Origin: Toxorhynchites rutilus septentrionalis
Taxonomy: Eukaryota; Arthropoda; Insecta; Diptera; Culicidae
Direction of reading: 5' to 3'
Assembly (NCBI RefSeq): GCF_029784135.1
Contig: NC_073744.1
Coordinates: 12,671,929 to 12,735,928 of the forward strand
DNA: 64,000 nt
The notes beneath the pieces were generated by a model. That model was not told the origin of the DNA and did not search any database. It saw only the letters and a list, made by a program, of their open reading frames with translations. A program made the translations under genes and the position numbers. Of the stretch, positions 45,919 through 57,789 are shown one piece after another. Position 1 is the first letter of the stretch. Every line of letters begins with the position of its first letter.

Positions 45919-46993
45919 AAATGAAAGCATAATGTTTTGCAAAGCTAATTGGGTTGAAGTATATAAATAAGCAACATTACAAACTTCTTTTTATTGCTGT
46001 AGAAAATGACGCCTTCTCTGCGGCGGGAAAAATAAACACATCTTCAAGGACAAAATAATCAATGAAAATCAAATCATCCGTATGAAATGAATGTTCCAAG
46101 CAAAAGTGTAACGAGTTTCGCAGAAGTGGTAAAAAATATCGTGAGCGAAAACAGTGTCTAGTAATGATATTTTTCGCTGGCGAAGGAAGTCGTTTGGTCG
46201 TCAAGGGTAATTTTACATACTTGGTGGAAGGAAATGTAACGCGCTGATATAAAGATTTCAGGCACGGTTGGGTGTCAATGGGTCAATATCCATCCTGAGC
46301 CGTTGAAGCTATTCGAGGCAGCAAGTTTCATCCGTTTTCCATGAAAGGTTACAATATTTTCGACCAATATCTTAATTTATAATCAGGATCGACTATCGAG
46401 CGACAGTTTGATTCAGCGTTATGATCATATTTTTCAGTATTACTAACAAAAACAATTTCCTTACTGTTAGGGTAATTCACTTTTGAGGTCCACTTTTCGA
46501 AGGTCCTGGTGAAAAGATTAAGGAGTTTTTTTTAGTAATGATTATATACGGACTATGTAACATGACCATACAAACAACATTTCAAAATAATTTTCATTCA
46601 ATATTTGAAAATTTTCAACTGCCTTTGAGCATGCTAATCTCAATGAAGGTACTCTTATTCGATTCTGTATTATGTGTCAACGAAATAAATATACGGTTCC
46701 TGGAGTGAAAACTGAAAACTCTACCATTACGTATCCGCCTTTTTATAAATTACAAAAGAATTCGAGAAAAAAATAACACTCAAAGTACAGTTGAAAAACA
46801 CACGGTTTAACTATTTTCCTAATACATCCATAAAATCCGCTAGACGGCGGATTGGAATTCTATGTCGCGAATTCCATATGTGTTTCACGTGTTTCATATT
46901 GTTGCTCTTCCGTAAAATCCGTGTATCATCCCACTATCATTCAAGAAAGTTCCGCAACTCTAACGTATCTTTTTAAATTCTCTTATTTTGCAG

Positions 46994-47127
46994 GTCTTTG
47001 CGAAATCTTTGACGTATGCTCCAAGGGCCTGATTGCATTCAACTTAGCATCAACGAATTCTGAGTGCTCTGGTGATGGGAAACAATGCCAGACGAGGATA
47101 ATGAGCTTCGCCGTCGGTCCACCTTGA
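46994..47127 (+). CDS. mod(mdg4): Short Cys-containing alternative cassette
   Basis: The acceptor TTATTTTGCAG ends at 46993 and the exon opens GT plus CTT in the shared phase. It runs 43 codons to TGA: LCEIFDVCSKGLIAFNL, then SECSGDGKQCQTRIM. Four Cys are present but no known domain, though C-x-K/Q-x-R-I at the end recalls a worn-down FLYWCH core. AATAAA is at 47134-47139, seven bases after the stop. Acceptor, phase, stop and poly(A) signal all support a usable exon; function is unknown. Confidence 0.55.
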
Positions 47128-47249
47128 ACATCAAATAAAGATAGAAATTTTAAAAATGCAAAACGAAAAATTGTAGTTTTACTGTTTAATCATTATGTCT
47201 CACACGCAGCAAACAATATTCTAACATTTTGTTTCTCTCTCCCCTAAAG

Positions 47250-47575
47250 AAACAACTCGCTACAGTAAATTCAAAGCGGATCTCAACACAAATTCATCAA
47301 CCATATCGACCGAGGATGACGACGAAGAGAGTGAGGTGAAGCAGAAATTCCCTCTCGATCTTAAGATGGTACTGGGCCGGAAGGGCCGACCGATGTTGCT
47401 GATGGGTGGATACGCTTTCTTCCGGAATAATAGCAACAAAAACAAAACATATTGGCTGTGTTCGAAGAGTCGGTCGCTCAAGTGTCGAGCCCGTATCATT
47501 ACGCTGGACGGGAGCGCAGGTCTTATTCTGAAGAATCAAATCCACAACCATGACCCACCGGAAAAACTGGAATAG
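47250..47575 (+). CDS. mod(mdg4): FLYWCH cassette F13
   Basis: The acceptor CTCCCCTAAAG ends at 47249 and gives the shared phase; a nearer AG at 47264-47265 does not. The exon opens AA plus ACA and runs 107 codons. A Ser/Asp/Glu-rich lead (STEDDDEESEV) precedes the finger: PMLLMGGYAFFRN, YWLC, Cx7C, CRARII and IHNHDPPEKLE at the end. No AATAAA was found within about 100 bases. Confidence 0.77.
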
Positions 47576-47903
47576 AGCGTAACAGAATTTCTTCTTTTTT
47601 TCTTCTCTCTCTCTAGAAATCTAGCGAATCAGAAATTAATTGAACTTTTTTCGAAATCAATTTTTTCATAATAATAGTTTTGTTCAGGATCGATTCTTGT
47701 ACTTCATCGAATAACGAACTGAATAACTGATTTCTCAGCAAGTATGAAAGTGGATTTTCAATCTATTGTGAATTATCGAAAGATTGAATGTAGTTGGAAT
47801 TATTTCTCACCAATAAATACAGCAGAAACAAACCACGTTTTTTCGTTTCTTTGTGACATTCTCATTTTTAATTCAGTTGTACTAACATATTTTATTCTTA
47901 CAG

Positions 47904-48371
47904 ATTCGGGCCCCGTAACGTCCGTCCAGAGCCAGACCAATGCAACAAAAAATCAAACAAATCCGGTGGATAAAACGCCCCGGCACCCCGCAAGACGTCC
48001 TCCGAAGAGGCGGAAATACCCCAAAGCTGAGGAAATACTTGCCACTAGAACGGGAACCCCGGTTGTGTTCCTGAACTCACGCTTCGGTGCTGCCCCGGTG
48101 CTACTGGACGATCAAACTTATCAGTTCTGTTTCACTCAAAAGCAAATATCCTTCTATCGTTGTGCGCAGTTTCGGAAGTCAGACTGTCCCTCTCGGGTGA
48201 TGGTGAAGGACGGTGTCGTTTACTATGTTTGCTCGGAACATAGCCACCTGGAGAGCACAGCGCCTCCGGTTGACTCTGGTGGGATTTATTCCAGGTATGA
48301 TGCCGGCATTCTTCCACGAACTTTTTATTGAATCTGTTTTTTCTATTCACAGATCTGGCGGAAAAAAATGA
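47904..48371 (+). CDS. mod(mdg4): FLYWCH cassette F14 with alternative ends
   Basis: Exon 1 starts 47904 (TTCTTACAG acceptor; AT plus TCG). A basic, Pro-rich lead (RHPARRPPKRRKY) precedes a divergent finger: FYRC, Cx7C, CPSRV and EHSHLE. At 48295 a GTATGA donor can join a CTATTCACAG acceptor to 48353-48371, ending SGGKK (135 residues). Read through, the frame stops at 48331 with SRYDAGILPRTFY (141 residues). The finger ends in HSH, not HNH. It is the second FLYWCH cassette, after the one at 1118-1503, with a possible micro-exon. Confidence 0.7.
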
Positions 48372-51336
48372 TACATATTGGCCTTTACACATAATTTTTT
48401 TCTCATATAAATGGATTTTTTATACGTTTGCTCGGTTTCTTGTGGTTAGACTCACTCAAGAGCAATTAACAGTTTAAGTAGGAAGTATGAATACCATCCA
48501 CTAGAATCAAAATAATATAACGGTTCTTAAAAGTAACAATAATCAATTTTTCAATACAGTTTTCTGTTGGACTCATCTAGTTATCATTGACAGAACCATC
48601 TTAAAGAAAACATTTATCTGCTTTGTTTCTTACAGTACGAGGTCATCTTAATCTAGAGGCGAATGAACTGAAAAGTTTAAAGCCTCTTTAATCCAACATC
48701 ATCATCATCATCTTAATCAGCCAATAGTAGCCAATACTAATACAGGTATGGTTGGTGTGACGATGCGTTTGAGAACTTACTTCATTTGTATTTTCATGTG
48801 AGTGCCCCCTAAAAACCCTCATATTTGGTTCAATTTGCGTGAGTAGTTCTCGAGTTAAGCGAGAATGCTTTCAATAACTGTGTGTCTCGAAGCTATAAAA
48901 CGCAAATTTAAGCAGATAGTTCTCAAAATTCATATGTTGGTTGCTCACTGTTTAGAGCGATATTGAAACACCGAACTTGTTGAATATCCAAGTAGTTTCT
49001 TAGTATCTCTTAGCAAAAATACATCTTAAACGCTCCCAAAAACATCGCCCCAAAGAACACGCAAAACGGTAACAAAAACTCCGAACCGAATCGATTATGT
49101 TGGTAGTGACGACAACAACCACTGCGGAATATTTTTTTTTCATTTCCACCAAAGAACGCAGCTTCCAGCACTAAAAATACTTTATTCACATCTGGCTTGA
49201 AATGCGTTGCAGTTTGACGCCACTTTTAACCTGAAAACAAAGCTTGAATTCACGAGAATTTAATTATCGATCAGATAAAAGTCACCAATGAGTCATTTAA
49301 TTTTTATTAGACTCTTTCCAAATGGCCTTCCAAAAAGACGTTAAGTTTAGTGTTCCATATTGGCTTTTTTCAAGGCAAAAGACAAATGAACTGAGATATT
49401 TTCAAGCCTCTACAATTCAAAACTACATGGTCATCATAATTCAAATTTAAATTTCAAATATAAACATCAATCCGCATTTCATTACTATTTCTTTGAAATA
49501 TTTTTTCAATCGAAACTTTTGGTGGCTTTGTAGAAACTACTGACCGATGGGTGGTTTTGTTGAAGCAACTGAGGATGATTGATTTATGCTTCGTTCTTGT
49601 TCTCGCGAGGAGCATACACGAAAATTCTTCTCGTGCTAGACACTCCGCGGCCTCATGCGATGATAAATTTGTCCCCCACTACCGTTATCTATTTGTTAAC
49701 GCTTGAAATCAACAATTCCTACGTGTGATTCAATCACACACAAACAATCTCCAACTAACGATATGGAAACCGACACGGTACGCTCTGTTTAATATTTCTA
49801 TCCTTCCTATTTCTTTCTATTCCTTTACTTCTGCTTTGCTTCTGGCCGTCAGAGCAAGCTCTGCACTATGCTTGTTTCGTGCATATTCTGAGGCACAGTA
49901 GCAAAATAAAAATTTCGGTTGGCCAGTATGAGCACAATATTTATAGTGCTTTCACTACCAACCGATGACAAGCGTCTCCAGCTGGCCAATCTTGACGGAG
50001 ATGAACTTTCAAGCAAACTATTGAAATTCCGAAAAGTTGTAATATATATTTACAATATTTACATATTTTTGAAATATCAATAGTTTGCTTTCCTTTTTAA
50101 AAGTAAGCTACTCGTTCTTGACAGCACGAATAGGGAAGCACACAAATGGGCAGAATAAATGTATAGGAAAATAGGAATGATTCCAATTTTCTGTAATTTA
50201 AACCATTTACGAAATACGGAATCGTAATGTAGAGCATGTCAAACAAATCTTCGAGAATTTCTGATTCGATTGGTATGCAGTTCATCGAAATATGGTCACA
50301 GCAAGAAAAGTTATCAAAGTTGAAACTATTCCATAAAAACATGCTCTGTTTTCTGATTTGACATCATGACACCATGCCAAATTTGGCTCCATTTGCTTGA
50401 TTATTTCTAGAGTTAGGCAGAATTTTTTGTGTTTCTTTTGTATGGCTATATTGTACGGTACCAGGGTTGCCATAATAAAATCTGTGTTTTTGGTCTGAAA
50501 AAATCTTTTTTATCTTGGTTTTTTCTCAAAAAATCTGTATTTAAATCTGTATTAAATTTATAAGTCCAATTTTGAAGCATGATGTTAGCTTTAGCATCAT
50601 TGATTGGCATAGTTATTATTGATTAGATGATGCCGATGGTGTCCACGTAAAGCCACACAAAAATGTAATGGTTGTAATAAAAAACATAATGAGGAAACAA
50701 TTCAAAAACTGGAGGACTGTAAATGCTTGAAAAGGGGACATAAAGATACTATGAAGCTAATTCTTAGGATACGGACAGATTTCGATATAATTTTTCATTG
50801 ATGTAATATTTTGGCATATATTGCTAAATAGAGTAAAATAAAGTGTTCTGGCCTCCGAATCAATCTGAGTGAGTTCAGGTGTTTCAGTTTGTTTTATTAA
50901 ATTGAACAATCTATAATATAACGTAGTTCAAAGAACAGTATAATAGGTTTGGTCATCAAATCGTTAAAACGGTTCAAACTAAACGATAATTTCTTTGTTT
51001 CGGTCGTTGTGAACGAATTCAGCATTTTCAATGGTTACTATAAATGTCTAGACCGCAATGTGTTTTCTAATTCGACTAGATCGATTTTCTAGTTCGTGTT
51101 AAGGAAACGCATTGCGGTCTACACGAATGTATGGGTAATAAGATGCTCTATTTTCAACGCTATTTTAACATATTAGCTATACGAAATTTTATAAATTACA
51201 TTGCAATAGATTGTTAGGGAATGTTCAAATCGATTGGTACAAAATCATCACAAAACATGAAACCGTCATGAAATGAAAAATTTTAGATATTTTTTTATAC
51301 CGAAAAACTTTGAAAGCAAATAAAATTTCACGACAA

Positions 51337-51531
51337 TTACCCCTATTCTGCATTCCGCCCTATTAGCATTTCGTTCATATTACAATTTCGCATTCCCTAT
51401 TTCGAACGTTTTGTCGATTTAATGTTCGAAGAGAAACAGAAATGCAAAAACAACTCGAACGGAATACAGAATAGAATTTAATCAACTCGTTCGAAATATT
51501 TTGAATTCATCGAAATACAGAATAGGGGTAA
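51337..51531. mobile_element. 195 bp palindromic MITE
   Basis: It begins TTACCCCTATTCTGCATTC and ends (reversed) TTACCCCTATTCTGTATTTC. The outer TTA/TAA may be the target duplication. AACGTTTTG, TTCGAAGAGAAACAGA and TCGTTCGAAAT lie inside, as in the relative near 40920-41060. No coding. Confidence 0.7.
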
Positions 51532-54500
51532 ATATGAATGCCCTTTTATATTTTGCATTCTCTGTGCTAAAGTAAGAAAAGATAAAAAGTGTGATTAGTT
51601 TATTACTAGCTGACCTGACGAACTTCGTTCCGCCCAAAATTGATTTTTTGATATGAATTGTTTCGAACATTCACGTTTTCTTTATAAGCGAATGTTAGTG
51701 GGTAACACTAACCAATAATGCAGAGGTTGGCACAAGAATTGGACTTTTTTTAAAATCTGTATATTCTGTATGTACAGATTCTTGGTCTTAAAAATTCGAA
51801 AAAATCTGTAGAAATACAGATTATTCTGTAGATATGGTAACCCTGTACGGTACTTTTTCCTAAAATGACTTTTTTTCAAAAATTCATAACTTTTGAACTA
51901 CTAGACCGATTCTAATGATCAACATATCAAATTAAAGCCAATCACCTCGTCTTTTTAAAAATACTCCAATTGCAGAGAATTTAAATTTTGTTTTCGTCTC
52001 GGGCTATATTTTTTTCTTTGTTTTTCTAGAAAGCTGATAATATTTTACAGAAAATATCTCAAAATCAGTGATTTGTTGTTGTTTGTTGCTTTTATGTTAT
52101 GATTTTTCAAATTTAACCGATGGTTCAAAAATCGTTTTTCAGCTTTATTCCAAAAATGCCTTTTTTCAAAAATTCATAACTTTTGAACTACTGAACCGAT
52201 TCAGATGATCGACATATCAAATTAAATCAAATGAGTTCTTGATAAAAAAGTGTTACACGTGGGGAAAAAAAAATTGTTTTAGTAATTATTGGTTGTAATT
52301 GTTTTTCATAGTTTGTGAGTTATAATTTTTCAAAGGACTATATTACATCTATGCAACTAGAATCCATTTTTTACACAAGTTTACACAAGAAGACCAACTC
52401 ATTGGCTTCAAATTTGGAAAAAAGGGAAAAAGGATTTTTCATTCCATCGGGTAACTTTGAAAAATCATAACTTAAGCACAAAAAATAACACCTTTCTGAA
52501 TTTTGGATATGTTATGTAAAAAATCTTAGCCCTTGGTCCCGAGACCATATAAACTATGAAAAAGAAAAACAATGAATAATTACAAAAACAAAATTCAATT
52601 TTTCGCAAGCACTGTATTTTTATATAAGAATAACTAATTGGTTTCAATTTGATATATTGATCATCGGAATCGGTCCAGTAGTTCAAAAGTTATGAATTTA
52701 TTAGAAAAGTGATGTTCGGAAAAAAGGGAAAAACCGATTTTTTGGACCACCCTAGAATGGTAATGAGCACCCTTATAGAAAAATACGGGTCTTATATTTT
52801 GCGATAAGGACTACCGCTTTTCACGGATATCTGAGCACCACTATAACGGTTTGGCGTGGAATGACTGTATACAGGGGAACTTCTATATAACGTACCCTCG
52901 TAATTACGTACCCTCGATATAACGTCACTCGATATAACGTACACATTTTCACTGTGTAAAAATTCACTTCAGAATCGATACTTGGAGTTACATGAACATT
53001 TAACGGAATAATCCAGTCAATCTTACAGGTTGGCAGTGGTCATTCAGTGGCCTCGGTATATGTTCCTGAGTTCCAATTAGGGCGTTAGAATTTTCATAAA
53101 AATTATCTCGTGTTTTGCAAGTTTTGACGTAGGATTACGTCTTTCGGGAACATATTGGGGTACAAATTGAAAATCGAAAATCGAGCACATCGTGAAAATT
53201 GTTCTCCAATTTCAAACACTTATTGCTCAGTCATTTCATGATGGATTGATGAAATTTTTGTGTCAATCGATTTCGGCACTCCATAAAAATTTTTTATATT
53301 GAAGAAAATAATATATGTCATGAAACTAACTATCGAACAATTGAAAAATCTCAACCCCTATCCTAACGGAAATACCCACTTCTGATTGGTCGAAATTGAC
53401 GACACATGCGGCGGGTCCCTAACAGAGACATAAAAACCAAGCTTCTTGGGGGAAAACGACATTGCGAACACAGGGGGGACTTTTGTTCCTACCGAGATGT
53501 GTTCCCTAACAGAGACATCAAAACCAAGGTGCCCAGGGGAACTCGACATTGCAGATATATGTAAGTCGGGGGCATTTTTATATTGCAAGTGAGATGAGTG
53601 ATACGATTAATTCTAGCAAATAAAATTTAAATTTGGAACTTTAATATTGGTTGCTTCGTAAAATTTCATATCAATGACTGATCGTGTATTGTGAAAAATT
53701 TAGCACAATTGTAAGTGTAAAATTGTGTATGGTAGCAGTTGAGTTAAAAAATGATAAATGAAACGATTTATTTCAATTTTCATAAATAAAAACCAAGGTG
53801 TGTTCCCGTTCGAGGACGGGTCGTTTGATTTAAGCTGTCTGTTTTGTTGTGTTTAATTTCACCCAAGGAAAGTTTATACGGCGAGAAAAATTGGAAAAAG
53901 TGATTTCTCATATGATCTACATATAGTATTAGGTGCTGTTAGTCCAGATAAAATTCGCATTGGGTTGAATAAACAGTCAGAAAGTAATAGTTATAAAAAA
54001 AATTATCTTTCCCATTTCAAATATGTTTTCTCTATATTAAAGTAACATGTTTTTACTGATGAGAAAAATTGATAATTGTGTTCGGTATTGGTAATTATCT
54101 TATATTACATTGGTTTTTCTTCTTCTTTATTTCATCCATACATAACATAGAAAGCATCTCGTCTAGGATCACAGAGGGTGGTTTCCATCATATCTCGTTC
54201 CACTCTTATCTCTTATCTGATACGCACCATCCAACGACTGTTTACCATCTTTCTGTAATTCTTCAAACATATCCAAAATCAACAGATAGCCTAACGGAAT
54301 CCTACGTCAACTATGCGGTTGTGGCTCGTACACAACTCTCCTGTGACTTTTTTTGTGCTGATGAATAAAAGTGCAAATAGTTTTCAATTTTTTCTCAAAA
54401 GTTTTCAAAATTCACCGTCTATTTTTGTTCCATTGTTTTATTTTGGTAGCATCATAAGACTGCATTGTATTGTTTATGATATATCGATTTGAGTTTGAGA

Positions 54501-55092
54501 GGCCTCAGACACTATTGGGAAATGCTTGTCGCAATAAGAAAAGATAAAAGACACTTTATCGTCTTTTATCTTCAGCAATCAAGGGTCAAAGCTCTTTGAC
54601 GATGTTTACTTACCTCATCAGCTCAATTTATCTTACGGATGAATTGAAGCTAAGTGTTGATTGAAGGGTAAATGTCGGATTTGTCGAAACTCAAAACATC
54701 CTCTCGTAAACTGTATTTTCAACAATTAAATTGATGAGTTTTAACTATTTAGTCACATTCGTAATGTGCAATATGTGAGAACAGCAATACACTTTAATCT
54801 AGGATATTTTTTTTTTCTTTTAAGATGAGTTTGATTTTATGAGTTTGACGAGGCTTTTAAACAGAGCTTCTAAGTACATGATTTTTAGTTCCAAAACAAA
54901 ATTGCTTCGGGGATCGATTGTTTTCGATTAAAATATTTGACAACGAGCTTTCCGGAAGTGTTTTTTTACAAGAAAGAAGGCAAGTGACTCTCATTATGCT
55001 AAACGTCCATTGCGGAAGATGTTGTTATGTGCGATTTGCTGTCCCTGCTCGTTCATTCTATCAGAACGGGATAAGGGAGATAAGGGATATAA

Positions 55093-56323
55093 TGGCGGGT
55101 TTACATTAGGGAGATATATAGCTATAGATGGATTTATTCACGTGAAAATAGGTGTAAACGGGTGAGAATAAATATGATACACTTATTCAAGGTATATATA
55201 GGGCCCTATTCCAGAAACGAGACGAGCAGACGAGCGTCTCGTTTGTTTTCATATTCCAGAAGCCGAGCTCAACTAAAAACAGACGAGTAGCTCGTCTGAT
55301 TCGACGACCGTTTGGCCGCGCTCGTCAATGAATCAGTCGAATCGTCTAGTTTGTTTGATGTGTTTGTTCACCTTGTTGATTGAAAGCATCGGTATTCTTC
55401 TGCTCCGTCTTTATCTTCAAAAATTGTTTCACGGCTAAACTAGTATTGCATAAGCAATGTATGTTTTCAACTGCAACCATCAAATTCAATTCAGTAATTG
55501 CAAGACTTTACAGATTTTCAAATGGGCCTCTTCCAAACAACACAACCAAATGTAAACATTGAATTCATATCCAGGGATGCTAGATAACTGTTTTGAATAT
55601 ATTAACACGGCACGGAAAGGGTCTTCACATATTGAACGAAAATGAGTAATTCAAAACAACTACTTTATTGGAAATGCATATATAGATTTAAATTTTTTTT
55701 TTGATGAATCGTTGATTAGGCGAACAAACATTGCCCCCAATAAATCCATAATAACAAAACGTCTGAGTGATAAAACCATATGCTCGAGGAAAAATATCAA
55801 TGAAAGCAAAAAATATATGAAACTTATTCCTTTTTGTTATGTTTTTTAAATATTTTGGCACTGAGAAAAGAGTATCGATTGAACAATTTTAAAACTGTTT
55901 ATTGTTTTTCTCAAAACAAAAACATGTCTTCTCATCTGACATCACTGATCATACCGAGAAAAACTGACTGAAGTCCCTCCAGTCTACCAAATAAAACATT
56001 TCAATGGAACTCGTGTACTGGAATGGGATATTTTGCTCGTCTCGACAGTGACTGAAGCCGAGACGAGACGAGACGAATTGCTCGTCTCGTTTTATGGAAT
56101 AGGGCCCATAACTTGAATAAATTCAGCATATGTAAACGCTTGAGAATTTCTCATTGATGCGAAAACACTAAAGTTGGATGCAGTTCTACTTCAGGTGAAT
56201 AAATTCACCTAAAATATGAATATATTCATTATAGAAGTTCACGCTAGTGTAAACGTTTGATGCGATTTCTATAAATCTCATCATATTTCTTCATATGAAT
56301 ATATCACTAGTTTAAACCCACCC
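55093..56323. mobile_element. MITE family A copy, interrupted by a second element
   Basis: Inverted relative to 26686-27008: it starts TGGCGGGTTTACATTAGGG and ends GTTTAAACCCACCC, with TAA on both sides (55090-55092, 56324-56326). The two halves of the family consensus are separated by the insertion at 55201-56107. Confidence 0.8.
55201..56107. mobile_element. 907 bp TIR element nested in a MITE, ATA duplication
   Basis: The termini are GGGCCCTATTCCAGAAACGA and, reversed, GGGCCCTATTCCATAAAACG, followed by CGAGACGAG-rich sequence at both ends. ATA is duplicated. Joining the flanks with a single ATA gives GGTATATATAACTTGAA, exactly the uninterrupted sequence (reversed) of the copy at 26686-27008. 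Inside I see a 60-codon frame without a motif, so it is non-autonomous. Confidence 0.85.
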
Positions 56324-56530
56324 TAAGGAAGATGGCGCTTGCGCCACATCATAGTGGAAATGGCGCTTACGCCACTCCGTTTTCAAGCTTTTGCGGGGTC
56401 ATTTTTTTAGATTCCTGTAAAATTTCGCAGTCATTTGAAAGTATTTTTAAAGTATTTTTTTTATCGATTTATTTACATGAAAATAATATGTCAATTTTGG
56501 CGCTTGTGTCACTTTGCGAGATTACGGCAG

Positions 56531-56864
56531 TCTACACCTACAACGTTTCACTAATGTCAGCTTTTTTTTACTACTGTTTGCTACGGGATCGTATGCAACC
56601 GATTGAGAAAGGGTGGCTAGCTTGTATCCCAAGTTCTGAACGAACCCTGTAAGTCAATAAGATTCATAAGAAATACACAAATTAATCTTTTTTTTTTTAT
56701 TTTTCAGTGAACCAAACGTTGGACATTGGTTTGGCTACATTCCAATCTGTTGGGGTCTTGTTTTTCCATTCATCATTCAGCTGACTTACCAGAGTGCTAA
56801 AATGGACAAAAGTTGGAGTCGACCAAAAGAATTGTTACACAAGCATGTGAATCTTGTAATCTGA
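56531..56864 (+). CDS. Unrecognised hydrophobic two-exon cassette
   Basis: Candidate exons are 56531-56648 and 56708-56864 (GTAAGT donor, TTTTTTCAG acceptor, frame kept), ending TGA, with AATAAA at 56921-56926. The frame is also open upstream to 56332. The product has a hydrophobic stretch (SLMSAFFYYCLL), then a soluble part, then a second one (YIPICWGLVFPFIIQL), so it may be membrane-associated. I do not recognise it. The proposed acceptor (ACGGCAG, poor pyrimidine tract) is in the shared phase of the array, but this may equally be the 3' end of a different gene. Confidence 0.45.
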
Positions 56865-57025
56865 TTCACTAAAATGAGATTTGTGAAACAGTTGAAAACA
56901 GCAACAATTTTCTTTGATTGAATAAAAGTCTAGTAAACAACTTCCATTAATGGCATTATTCACTTTCTCCAGCAAATGATTTCATTCGTGAAGACTAATG
57001 TATATGTTCATGTTTTATCTTCCAG

Positions 57026-57661
57026 CAAATTCGAAAGTTAGATCCCCAAGGAAGAGCTACTATTACGTTCGTACCGCTGAAGATGAGTACGAAATTTGCG
57101 AAAATAAAGTGACCAAATTCACGCCTCACACTCACGTAGTTGGTTTTACGTTCCCTCTAACCGAGCAGGAAGATGTTGAACGACTTGAGACCGCCGTAAC
57201 TCACGACGAAGAAGTTCGAAGACAATACGTAGGTTACTTACAAAAAAAAACCCTGCTTGAAAGAGCTACTAATGTTTTACCCCATGTTTTAGGTTGGTTT
57301 TCTCACCCATAAAAAGCCCACAAACATGTCGATTGTTCAATTTCTTCCAATGGTGTTCTCGGACGAAGCTCTGGATGGGTACAACTTCAACGGAACGAAT
57401 ACGATCGGCAAATGCAAACTTCCAATGAGAGGATATAATATATTTTCTCATTGCTTCATCGGTAGGCACAATAACCTTTTTGCTCGCGGGACCTAAAACT
57501 GAACATTTTACATTTTAGATGCCTTCCAATGCGAGGGGTTGGATATTAACGAACTGGCTAGCCAAATGACAGCAGCCATAAAACAGAGTCGCAATCGAAT
57601 GCGCCAACGGACATTCCGCGCGAAAAAATCCATCAAAAAAATGTTGGAAAAATCAAATTGA
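57026..57661 (+). CDS. mod(mdg4): DUF4806-like cassette D13 (three exons)
   Basis: Exons are 57026-57228, 57293-57461 and 57519-57661, phases 0 and 1, 170 residues. Exon 1 lacks the coiled-coil lead; it is basic, then has VGFTFPL and DVERLETAV ending RRQY. Exon 2 starts VGFLTHKKP and has FSDEALDGYNFNG and MRGYNIFSHCFI. Exon 3 starts DAFQCEGL and ends with the same KQSRNRMRQRTFRAKKSIK basic stretch as D1, 53 kb away. AATAAA is at 57692-57697. Confidence 0.8.
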
Positions 57662-57789
57662 TTTATTTTGCTGTTGATTTTCATTGAATCGAATAAATAC
57701 ACTTCCTCACAACACATTCAATGTTTGATAAATTCTAAATATTATGTAGAGTTATTTGACGAACATTTACATAGATGTACTTTTTACAG

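Larger units (their letters stand above)
38513..46993. other. 8.5 kb repeat-dominated gap without supported exons
   Basis: Bases 38800-39660 are AT-rich and include a diffuse inverted arrangement and repeats shared with 31713-31850. Bases 39880-40300 hold a broken sense reading that ends like some hAT-type proteins (FPQFVGAGN), too weak to name. Bases 41300-42480 share blocks with 51890-52740 (ATTCATAACTTTTGAAC type). MITEs and a tandem repeat are listed separately. I saw no in-phase acceptor followed by a FLYWCH or DUF4806-like frame. Confidence 0.5.
48372..56330. other. 8 kb repeat-dominated gap
   Basis: Bases 48650-48700 and 31905-31955 share GGCGAATGAACTGAAAAGTT. Single units of the tandem repeat of 24560-25230 lie near 48780 and 50365. 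Bases 50110-50290 match the inner arm of the inverted-repeat element of 8262-10722. Bases 51890-52740 share blocks with 41300-42480, and 53385-53590 carries two units of the 96-bp repeat in reverse. Open frames found here (for example 54069-54368) show no domain and no in-phase acceptor context that I trust. Confidence 0.5.

Noticed and set aside
54069..54368. 99-codon open frame in the repeat gap
   Set aside because: No recognisable domain, AT-driven composition, and neither splice context nor poly(A) signal that sets it apart from chance.
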